Source of the DNA: Azoarcus_F sp048158365
GTDB taxonomy: Bacteria; Pseudomonadota; Gammaproteobacteria; Burkholderiales; Rhodocyclaceae
Length of the DNA: 19,538 nucleotides
Assembly: GCA_048158365.1 (NCBI GenBank)
Contig: JBLLNL010000021.1
Direction: 5' to 3' (one strand)
Below are positions 5,619-11,972 of this stretch, one piece after another. Below the pieces are notes generated by a model. That model did not search any database. It saw only the letters and a program-made list of their open reading frames with translations, and was not told the origin of the DNA. A program made the translations under genes and the position numbers. Position 1 is the first letter of the stretch, and each line of letters opens with the position of its first letter.

Positions 5619-6479
5619 TCAGGCAGAAATCTCAGCGAGCCACTGTTGCAGCGTGCGAGGCATCAGCCCGAGGAGGCGCTGTGCACTCGTGTCCTGAGCG
5701 ATTGCGTTCGCGGCGGCTCTCGCTTGCGCCTGATAGCCCGCGACGACGCCGGCAGCCGCACCTGCGCCGAACAAGGGGGCGATCATCTCGCCGAATGCTT
5801 CCGGCTCCAGACTGCTGAACGAAACCGGGCGGTCCAGGTAGCGCACAAAGTCCTCAGCAAGATCCAACCCGGTGATGCCGGGCGACTGGCCGACGCCGAC
5901 TACGCCGGTCACGGAGGTGTCGATCAGCAGGCGCTCGACGACCTCGGCGACATCGAGGTGAGAACTCCACGACACTGGGAAGTCTGCCCGCAGGGGATAG
6001 CGAAGAATCCCCTCCGACTTCACCGGCCCCAGCACGACGGGGATGAGCAGATTCTCAAAGAACAGGCGCGGAGCTACGACTGCAAGCGAAACCTCCGTGT
6101 GCTGAATCTCGCGAATAAGCGTCGCGATTGCACTTTCAGGCGGATTCTGCAGCGGTGAGTCCGGCTCGTCCACCACCCATCCGCTGGTCGAGATCACCAC
6201 GCGTTGCGGCTTTGCGCGGGCGATGGCCTGCGCGATGTTGCGGGCGTACTGCAGGCGATCCGCTTCACCAACCACCGGCAGATGGATGAAGACGCCGTCT
6301 GCGCCCCGGTATGCCTCGGCCAGCGAATCCACCGACGCATTGTCGACCGCGACGGCAGGCGCATCCTTGACGGCAGAGGTGTTGCGGACAGCGGCGACGG
6401 CACGTTTGCCCGACTTGGAGAGGCGCGCCAGGAGCGGGCCGCCTTGGGCGCCGGTGGCGCCGTGAATCACGTAAGTCAT
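5619..6479 (-). CDS. NmrA-like / NAD(P)H-binding SDR-family protein
   Basis: This 286-residue protein starts with a Rossmann fold, MTYVIHGATGAQGGPLL, whose GATGAQG (residues 7-13) is the NAD(P)-binding glycine motif of atypical short-chain dehydrogenases (NmrA/HSCARG and NAD(P)H:quinone-reductase-like). Later strands VFIHLPVV, RVVISTSGW and APRLFFENLL fit the family. The canonical SDR Tyr-x-x-x-Lys is not evident, as in many NmrA-like members, so it may act as a redox sensor or a reductase; substrate unknown. I chose ATG 6479 because GAGGA lies about six bases upstream; an earlier in-frame start at 6503 is less likely. It is transcribed away from the AraC-type gene at 6651, so the shared upstream region makes it the likely AraC target (inference). 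Confidence 0.85.
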   Translation of the reverse strand: MTYVIHGATGAQGGPLLARLSKSGKRAVAAVRNTSAVKDAPAVAVDNASVDSLAEAYRGADGVFIHLPVVGEADRLQYARNIAQAIARAKPQRVVISTSGWVVDEPDSPLQNPPESAIATLIREIQHTEVSLAVVAPRLFFENLLIPVVLGPVKSEGILRYPLRADFPVSWSSHLDVAEVVERLLIDTSVTGVVGVGQSPGITGLDLAEDFVRYLDRPVSFSSLEPEAFGEMIAPLFGAGAAAGVVAGYQAQARAAANAIAQDTSAQRLLGLMPRTLQQWLAEISA

Positions 6480-6650
6480 GAGAATTCCTCGGAATAGTGT
6501 CAAGTCATCAAGAACTGGTTATTATTGGACGTTGAAAGCCAATATGAACGGTAAATACCCGACAATGAATGATAGTTTACGGACATTCACCACAACAAGC
6601 GCCTATTCAGAACGGACGAGACGGCACAGCCCGCGTCAGGATGCGCGAAG
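6480..6650. promoter_or_regulatory. Divergent intergenic region with TATTGG/CCAATA dyad
   Basis: The 171-base gap between the divergent NmrA-like and AraC-type genes should contain both promoters. TATTGG (6523-6528) and CCAATA (6539-6544) form a perfect six-base dyad with a ten-base spacer, so the centres lie about one and a half helical turns apart. This is a candidate operator. The region is noticeably AT-richer than its neighbours, as promoters here are. No certain -35/-10 could be fixed. Confidence 0.4.
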
Positions 6651-7532
6651 GTGAACACGGATATTCAGCGCCTGGGCTACCGACCGCGAGCGCCTTACTC
6701 GCTCGACCTGGAAGTCTTTACCGTGGCCGATTTGAGGCAGCGGGGCAGCAAGGAGAAGGTGCGGACAACACACCGGTACGAGTTCCACATGCTGGTGTGT
6801 GTCACGCAGGGCACGTGTGCCCAGATGGTCGATTTCAACCCGGTCCCGTGTGCGCCGGGATCACTGCTCGTGTTGCGACCGGGGCAGGCCCACACCTTCG
6901 GGGGTGACGAGGATTGGGACGGCTGGATTGTTTTGTTCCGCCCGGAATTCGTCGTTCCTGCATCAACGGCGTCTCGCGATCTCAAGTTCGATGTCGATCA
7001 GAAAAGGCTGCCGGAGCATTTCGTTCTAACCGACAATGAGCTGCGCACCGTGACGCGCTCAATCGAGCAGATGCGCGCGGATACGCAGCTCAGCGGCCCG
7101 CTGGACGATGTGCACGGCCTGCTGCGACACCAGCTGCATGCGCTGCTGACGCGGCTGGGTATTCTGCAGGGTCGGCAGCAAGCCCGAGATCCGGTGGTCT
7201 CCCCGGCGTTGCAGCGCTTCAAACGGTTCCAGCAGCTTGTGGAGGAACGCTTTGCGCAATGGCATCAGGTGGCAGACTATGCCAATCAACTTGGCTATAC
7301 CGAGAAGAGTCTGGCGCGCGCCGTGATGGCATCCATGGGCATGACGGCCAAAACCTTCATCGCGGCGCGCATCGTTCTGGAAGCGAAGCGCCTGCTGGTG
7401 CATACGAACTTGCCCATCGCCACCATCGCCGAGAAGCTGGGCTTCGACGAGCCCACCAACTTCGGCAAGTTCTTCAAACGCGAGGTGGATTGCACCCCGG
7501 CAGAGTTTCGACGGCGACAACAATTTTTGTAG
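6651..7532 (+). CDS. AraC family transcriptional regulator
   Basis: The 293-residue protein has an N-terminal cupin-type sensor domain, with HRYEFHMLVCVTQG and the PGSLLVLRPGQAHTFGG strand expected of AraC_binding. The C-terminal third (about 200-290) carries two helix-turn-helix units, HQVADYANQLGYTEKSLARA and LPIATIAEKLGFDEPTNFGK, closing with FFKREVDCTPAEFRRRQQ. It starts at GTG 6651 with AGGA nine bases upstream. It lies divergent to the NmrA-like gene and 28 bases ahead of the LysR gene, so the two regulators may be co-transcribed. The ligand cannot be read from the sequence; a small aromatic or carboxylate effector would fit the surroundings. Confidence 0.9.
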   Translation: MNTDIQRLGYRPRAPYSLDLEVFTVADLRQRGSKEKVRTTHRYEFHMLVCVTQGTCAQMVDFNPVPCAPGSLLVLRPGQAHTFGGDEDWDGWIVLFRPEFVVPASTASRDLKFDVDQKRLPEHFVLTDNELRTVTRSIEQMRADTQLSGPLDDVHGLLRHQLHALLTRLGILQGRQQARDPVVSPALQRFKRFQQLVEERFAQWHQVADYANQLGYTEKSLARAVMASMGMTAKTFIAARIVLEAKRLLVHTNLPIATIAEKLGFDEPTNFGKFFKREVDCTPAEFRRRQQFL

Positions 7533-7560
7533 GTCAAAACGACCCAAGGAGTCATGGTCC

Positions 7561-8469
7561 ATGACGCTCAAGGAAATCGAGGCTTTTTACTGGACTGCAG
7601 CCCTGAGTAGTTTCAGTGGCGCGGCAACTCACCTGCACATTACGCAGTCATCTCTGTCCAAGCGGGTCGCCGAGCTTGAGGAGTCGATTGGTTCCCAACT
7701 CTTCGACCGTTCCAGCAAGAAGGTTCAGCTGACAGAGACGGGGAAGCGTCTGTTGCCGGTCGCGCGAAAGATGCTTGATCTGATCGAGTCCATGCATATG
7801 AAGGCCAAGGCGACCACGCGTCTTACAGGCGACTGCCGTTTCGGCATCAGCGAACTCGCTGCCTTGACCTGGTTGCCGGCACTCGTGAATGAGGTAAGGC
7901 AAAAGCAGCCGGGGCTCAGACTCGAGCCCTATGTCGATCTGGCTCGCGCATTGGAAAAGCGCGTCATGCGGGGTGAGCTTGACTTTGCCGTGGCGCCCGG
8001 TCCTGCCGAAAGTGAGGCTGCAGCTAGCGATCAGATCGCCGCAATCGAGTTCACCTGGATTGCGGCACCCGGCCGCATCAGTCCTGGTGAGGTCCTTACG
8101 CCCGCCGAGTTGCTGAAGTATCCCTTGATCACCATGACGGAAGGATCGGGCGTGACGCGCGCGTTCGAGCGTTGGGCGGTCGAGCAGGGCGTATCGGCCC
8201 AGCGAATCGTCTCATGCAACAGTCTAATGGGAATAATCGGGCTGACGATTGCCGATGTCGGCATCAGTTTCCTGCCCTCGCGATTCATTCAGCATTGGCT
8301 GGATCGCGGGTCGCTGGTCGCGCTGCGGAGCGTACCACCATTGCCCACAGTCACTTACTGCTATATGTATCGTAAGGATGACAATCGTGCGCTGCTTAAA
8401 GAAATGAAGCAGCTGGTTAATCTTGCGGTCGGCAGCTCTGGCTGGGCAATTCCTGCCTCACTCGTTTGA
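7561..8469 (+). CDS. LysR family transcriptional regulator
   Basis: This is a 302-residue LTTR of standard length. The N-terminal winged HTH (1-60) is clear: EIEAFYWTAALSSFSGAATH, then ITQSSLSKRVAELEESIG and LFDRSSKKVQLTETGKRL. A linker helix and the periplasmic-binding-like effector domain follow (CRFGISELAALTWLPALV, GELDFAVAPG, GSGVTRAFERWA, IADVGISFLPS). AAGGAG lies nine bases before ATG 7561. The gene is in the same direction as, and immediately before, the tctC-led operon, instead of divergent as for many LTTRs. Control of that operon through the dyad at 8486-8522, with the imported acid as co-inducer, is inferred from position. Confidence 0.92.
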   Translation: MTLKEIEAFYWTAALSSFSGAATHLHITQSSLSKRVAELEESIGSQLFDRSSKKVQLTETGKRLLPVARKMLDLIESMHMKAKATTRLTGDCRFGISELAALTWLPALVNEVRQKQPGLRLEPYVDLARALEKRVMRGELDFAVAPGPAESEAAASDQIAAIEFTWIAAPGRISPGEVLTPAELLKYPLITMTEGSGVTRAFERWAVEQGVSAQRIVSCNSLMGIIGLTIADVGISFLPSRFIQHWLDRGSLVALRSVPPLPTVTYCYMYRKDDNRALLKEMKQLVNLAVGSSGWAIPASLV

Positions 8470-8485
8470 TATTCTTGTGAAGTCA

Positions 8486-8522
8486 TAAAACGACTTGATG
8501 GGCATTCGAATAAGTCGTTTTA
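8486..8522. promoter_or_regulatory. 11-bp perfect inverted repeat with internal ATTCGAAT palindrome upstream of tctC
   Basis: TAAAACGACTT (8486-8496) is exactly complementary to AAGTCGTTTTA (8512-8522). The 15-base spacer ends in the palindrome ATTCGAAT (8504-8511). It lies 16 bases after the LysR gene stop and 58 bases before the tctC start. Either an LTTR operator or a bidirectional terminator is possible. The A-run before and T-run within the arms favour RNA folding, while the internal palindrome and position before tctC favour protein binding. The gene-free gap 8470-8580 must contain the tctC promoter if LysR is a separate unit. Confidence 0.55.
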
Positions 8523-8580
8523 CAACACAGATGCTTCTCTACAAAATGTGCTTGCCTACAAACACACATGAGGAGACATC

Positions 8581-9543
8581 ATGAATTACAAGTTCTTTCC
8601 CCTTCCTGCCGTAGCGGCAGTCTTGATTGCCAGTCCTGTCATGGCAGCCTGGCCAGGTGACAAACCAATCGAAGTGGTCGTTGGTTTCGCGCCTGGGGGC
8701 GGCACCGATATCATGGCCCGCACCTTGCTGCCATTCGTCGAGAAGCATCTCGGCGCCAACGCTCGCTTCGTCGTAATCAACCGGCCCGGTGCCGCCGGGG
8801 AGATCGCCAACGGTCATGTGGTGCGTGCGAGGCCGGATGGTTACACCCTGGCTGTCGTGAACATGCCGGGCTTTTATTTCCTTCCAATGATCCAGAAGAC
8901 GCAGTATCAACCCGAAGACTTTCAATTGATTGCGCGAGTCGTGGATGATCCGACCGTCATGACAGTGCGTGACGATAGTCCGATAACGTCAATGGAAGCA
9001 TTGATTGGGCAATTGAAAAAGGATCCGGGTTCTGTATCTGTCGGTCATAACGGTACGGGCACTAACGGTGAGCTGGCGATCAGGTTGTTGAGCGAAGCGG
9101 CCGATGTGGAACTCAATGCAATTGGTTATCGGGGAACTTCGGCCCAGAAAACTGATTTGCTGGGTGGGCATCTCGATGTGGCAATCGTGAGTGCTGGCGA
9201 GCTTCCTGAACTACATGATGGTGCTACGGCACAAGTGCGAGGCCTTGCCCAATTCACGGCTGAAAGATCCGAAGCTTTGCCACAGGTGCCGGCTGCCGCT
9301 GAGGCGGGTGTGCCCGTTCTGATGTCTTCGGAGCGCGGCTTTGCAGCGCCGAAGGGGGTCCCGTCTGAAATCATTGAGCGTCTCGACCGAGCCATTGCCG
9401 CCGCACTCGAGGATCCTGAGTTCCTTGCTTCGACCACGGATGGGAAGGTCCTCTCGTACCTTTCCGGGCCGGATTGGCAACAGGCTGTAGATGAGGTTCG
9501 TGAAGTTCTCCGGCCTTTGGCTGAGAACCAGACCAAGAACTGA
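8581..9543 (+). CDS. tctC: Tripartite tricarboxylate transporter substrate-binding protein (TctC/Bug family)
   Basis: This is a 320-residue periplasmic receptor that binds a carboxylate and delivers it to the TctAB membrane proteins. Residues 1 to about 22 are a signal peptide ending ASPVMA before AWPGDKP. The family landmarks follow: VVVGFAPGGGTDIMAR (the GGGTD loop that grips the ligand carboxylate, about 35-43), VVINRPGAAGEIA, SVGHNGTGTNGELA and a C-terminal AALEDPEFLAS helix. AGGAG five bases before ATG 8581 gives a strong start. The membrane partners tctB and tctA lie downstream but are separated from it by two enzyme genes, which is unusual. A hairpin follows the stop codon. The ligand is unknown; the neighbouring dehydrogenase and RraA-like genes suggest a hydroxy- or keto-acid (inference). 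Confidence 0.93.
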   Translation: MNYKFFPLPAVAAVLIASPVMAAWPGDKPIEVVVGFAPGGGTDIMARTLLPFVEKHLGANARFVVINRPGAAGEIANGHVVRARPDGYTLAVVNMPGFYFLPMIQKTQYQPEDFQLIARVVDDPTVMTVRDDSPITSMEALIGQLKKDPGSVSVGHNGTGTNGELAIRLLSEAADVELNAIGYRGTSAQKTDLLGGHLDVAIVSAGELPELHDGATAQVRGLAQFTAERSEALPQVPAAAEAGVPVLMSSERGFAAPKGVPSEIIERLDRAIAAALEDPEFLASTTDGKVLSYLSGPDWQQAVDEVREVLRPLAENQTKN

Positions 9544-9555
9544 TGCGCCATTTTT

Positions 9556-9581
9556 CTGGCTCGGGTTATTCGCCGAGCCAG
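9556..9581 (+). terminator. Hairpin downstream of tctC
   Basis: CTGGCTCGG (9556-9564) pairs perfectly with CCGAGCCAG (9573-9581) over an eight-base loop, 12 bases after the tctC stop. A T5 run precedes it and GTTAAAA follows, so there is no proper U-tract on the plus strand. A 3'-stabilising or partial terminator that keeps the binding protein transcript abundant over the downstream genes is the likely role. The rest of the gap to 9733 holds a second small dyad, TCGTACGA (9666-9673) with TCGTAC (9682-9687). Confidence 0.55.
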
Positions 9582-9732
9582 GTTAAAAGGCCACAAGTCG
9601 GCGCTTGTCGGTTCGACGCAGCGCAAATACTTTCTAATCCAATTTATCTATCTTAGAGCTGAGCATCGTACGAAGTGCTCGTCGTACAGACTCGCCTTTC
9701 AGTTTGGCTCTTATTCGACCCAGGAGAATTCC

Positions 9733-10410
9733 ATGTCCCATACTTTCATCCCGCCCGTCTTCGAGCGAGTCAGTCCTGAACAGATCCAGCGCGCAAAAGA
9801 GTTTCAAAGCGCCATCCTGTGTGATGTTTTCGGGCGTCGTGGCTCTCTCAATGCTCGGGTTCAGGCACTCAACCCATCCATGCAAGTTGCCGGTCCGGCA
9901 TTCACCGTGGAGGTTCGGCCGGGCGACAACCTGATGTTCCACGTTGCGCTCGCCGTTGCCCAGCCGGGCGATGTCATTGTTGTCGACGGCAAGGGAGATC
10001 AAACCTGCGCGTTGTTTGGCGAGCTGATGGTAAGTCAAGCGGAAGCGGCTGGTTTGGCGGGTTTCGTCGTCGATGCGGCTTCACGCGATTCCGACAGCCT
10101 GACCAATGGTGGTTTTCCGATTTTCGCTGCCGGGCGTAATCCCTGCGGACCTACAAAAGGTCTGAATGGAACCATTGCCCGGCCGATCTCGCTCGCGGGC
10201 GTACCTGTCCAGTCGGGCGACCTGGTCGTAGGCGACGCTGACGGTGTCGTTGTCATTCCCCTTGCGGACGTGGATCGAGTACTTGATGCTGCCGAGAAGA
10301 AGCTGGCGGACGAGCAGGTTCGTCTGAAGGAAATTGCACAGGGCGAGTTGGTCTCTCCCTGGCTTCAAGATGCATTGCGCGCGGCAGGTCTGCCGGCTCT
10401 TCCTCTCTGA
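9733..10410 (+). CDS. RraA-like / 4-hydroxy-4-methyl-2-oxoglutarate aldolase family protein
   Basis: The 225-residue protein belongs to the RraA fold family, whose enzymes are Mg-dependent class II pyruvate aldolases and oxaloacetate decarboxylases (HMG/CHA aldolase). Landmarks are SAILCDVFGRRG near the N-terminus, VRPGDNLMFHVAL, AQPGDVIVVDG, the FGEL motif (95-98), FVVDAASRDSDSL with the Arg-Asp pair R118-D119 that in aldolases contacts substrate and metal, and GDLVVGDADGVVVIP. The usual G-A-x-R-D reads A-A-S-R-D, a mild variation. AGGAGA upstream supports ATG 9733. It ends in TGAGGAG, whose bases also form the ribosome site of the next gene. A catabolic C-C lyase or decarboxylase is more likely here than the RNase E regulator RraA, because of the transporter context. 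The exact substrate is not knowable from sequence. Confidence 0.88.
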   Translation: MSHTFIPPVFERVSPEQIQRAKEFQSAILCDVFGRRGSLNARVQALNPSMQVAGPAFTVEVRPGDNLMFHVALAVAQPGDVIVVDGKGDQTCALFGELMVSQAEAAGLAGFVVDAASRDSDSLTNGGFPIFAAGRNPCGPTKGLNGTIARPISLAGVPVQSGDLVVGDADGVVVIPLADVDRVLDAAEKKLADEQVRLKEIAQGELVSPWLQDALRAAGLPALPL

Positions 10411-10422
10411 GGAGTAACAAAT

Positions 10423-11370
10423 ATGAGTCAGGACACTATCGTTGTTACCGCGGCCAGTATTCATCCGGATGCGGCCGCAATGTTGGCCGATTATCGAGTC
10501 GTTTACGCCGATGTGCGTGCTGGCGAGGCCGCTCTTGCCGAATTGTGCAGAAATGAACAGCCAGTAGCGATCATGGTGCGTTACGGCACCATTTCCGAAT
10601 CCGTGATTTCGGCGTCTTCCCGGTTGAAAGTGATTGCCAAGCATGGCGTAGGAACGGACAACATTGACCGGGTTGCGGCTGAGCGCCTCGGTATTCCCGT
10701 CACGGCTGCGCTAGGTTCGAACAGCCAGGCGGTCGCGGAGCACACACTCGGTCTGATGTTCGCGTGCGCACGCATGACGAGCTGGCTGGATGCGCGAACG
10801 AGAGCGGGACATTGGGACAAGGACAACTACGCGGGTATTGAATTGGCCGGCGCTACCTTGGGACTGATAGGCGTGGGATCCATAGGCAGGCGGGTTGCTC
10901 AGGTGGCGCTTGCGCTGGGTATGAGCGTGTTGGTCTTCGATCCCTACGCCCCTCCGGAGAGCCTGCCCGATGGCGTCAGTATGGTCGAACTGGACGCTCT
11001 GCTCACTCATGCCGATGTCGTGTCCCTTCATTGTCCATTGACGCCGGATACACGGAATCTGCTGAATACAGAACGTCTGTCCAGGCTAAGAGACCAGGCG
11101 ATCGTCATCAATACGGCGCGTGCCGGATTGATTGACGAAACGGCTCTGCTCGCCCAACTGCACAGTAAGCGGCTCCATGCGGCATTGGACTGCTTCAAGG
11201 ATGAACCGCTACAGGCAGCTTCCCCATGGCTGACTGCGCCGAATACGGTATTGACTCCGCATATCGGGGGAACTACAACGAAGGCGTTCCGCCAGATGGG
11301 CGTAATGGCGGCCGAATCCATCCTGGCCGTTGTCGCTGAGAGTCAGCCACCCACGGCTGCCTCTTCTTGA
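10423..11370 (+). CDS. D-isomer-specific 2-hydroxyacid dehydrogenase
   Basis: The 315-residue NAD(P)-dependent enzyme reduces a 2-keto acid or oxidises a D-2-hydroxy acid. The nucleotide-binding motif is GLIGVGSIGR (147-156) with an acidic residue, D173, at the end of the second strand, which favours NAD. The catalytic triad is visible as R233 (NTARAGLID), E261 (CFKDEPL) and H280 (LTPHIGGTT). The N-terminal substrate domain includes KHGVGTDNID and NSQAVAEHTLGL, reminiscent of phosphoglycerate dehydrogenases and hydroxypyruvate reductases. GAGGAG, overlapping the stop of the RraA-like gene, lies eight bases before ATG 10423, so the two are co-translated. A very stable hairpin (11412-11442) separates it from tctB. 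Serine biosynthesis is less likely than catabolism of the imported acid in this context. Confidence 0.9.
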   Translation: MSQDTIVVTAASIHPDAAAMLADYRVVYADVRAGEAALAELCRNEQPVAIMVRYGTISESVISASSRLKVIAKHGVGTDNIDRVAAERLGIPVTAALGSNSQAVAEHTLGLMFACARMTSWLDARTRAGHWDKDNYAGIELAGATLGLIGVGSIGRRVAQVALALGMSVLVFDPYAPPESLPDGVSMVELDALLTHADVVSLHCPLTPDTRNLLNTERLSRLRDQAIVINTARAGLIDETALLAQLHSKRLHAALDCFKDEPLQAASPWLTAPNTVLTPHIGGTTTKAFRQMGVMAAESILAVVAESQPPTAASS

Positions 11371-11411
11371 GGTAGCGCGAGCTGGATGACAAAAAGGCGC
11401 CGATGAGTGCC

Positions 11412-11442
11412 ACCTCACCGCGCAATGTTTGCGCGGTGAGGT
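11412..11442 (+). terminator. 14-bp perfect hairpin between dehydrogenase and tctB
   Basis: ACCTCACCGCGCAA (11412-11425) is exactly complementary to TTGCGCGGTGAGGT (11429-11442), leaving a three-base loop. It is the most stable stem in the window. It lies 41 bases after the dehydrogenase stop and 22 bases before the tctB start, with no T-run after it. It may partly terminate, or mark an RNA-processing point that sets the ratio between the soluble genes and the membrane genes. Confidence 0.6.
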
Positions 11443-11464
11443 ATTACAAAGTGAGGAGACAAAA

Positions 11465-11914
11465 ATGTCGCACAAAGACACCCGGGACATCGCGGGCGGC
11501 GTCCTGATGATGGGAATCGGAGTCTATGCCGCTTGGCATGCCAATAGTCATTACGCGCTCGGTGAACTCAGTCGCATGGGACCCGGCTACCTTCCAATGG
11601 TGCTCGGATTCGTCCTTGCACTCCTGGGGCTGCTGATCCTTGTACCCGCATTGTTTCGGCCCGGTTCTCCCGTTCGAGTGGAATGGCGCTCCCTGGTGTT
11701 GATCATCGGGAGTCTCATCGCGTTCGCGTTTCTGGTCGAAACAACTGGGTTGATTGCGGCGACGCTGGCTGCTGTCCTTCTGTCCTCGCTTGCCGACAGA
11801 CAGATGTCATGGCGAAACCGCATCTTGGTCGCACTCGGTGTGACGCTCCTCACCTGGGTAATCTTCATCGTCGGCCTTGGCATGACCTTGCCGGTCTGGC
11901 CCTGGAATGGATGA
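11465..11914 (+). CDS. tctB: Tripartite tricarboxylate transporter small membrane subunit TctB
   Basis: The 149-residue protein is the small, poorly conserved TctB subunit (DUF1468 type). It shows about four hydrophobic segments: AGGVLMMGIGVYAAW, YLPMVLGFVLALLGLLILV, SLVLIIGSLIAFAFLV into GLIAATLAAVLLSSLA, and ILVALGVTLLTWVIFIVGLG. A conserved-style RMGPGYLP loop lies between the first two. GAGGAG lies before ATG 11465; an upstream in-frame start at 11429 lies inside the hairpin and is rejected. It precedes tctA by 58 bases, the normal tctB-tctA order. It sits in the inner membrane and pairs with TctA to accept substrate from TctC. Confidence 0.88.
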   Translation: MSHKDTRDIAGGVLMMGIGVYAAWHANSHYALGELSRMGPGYLPMVLGFVLALLGLLILVPALFRPGSPVRVEWRSLVLIIGSLIAFAFLVETTGLIAATLAAVLLSSLADRQMSWRNRILVALGVTLLTWVIFIVGLGMTLPVWPWNG

Positions 11915-11972
11915 ACCGTAAGGGTTACGTCTTTCCTCGTCTCATTATTTCGAATTCCGGAGGCCGTCAGCC

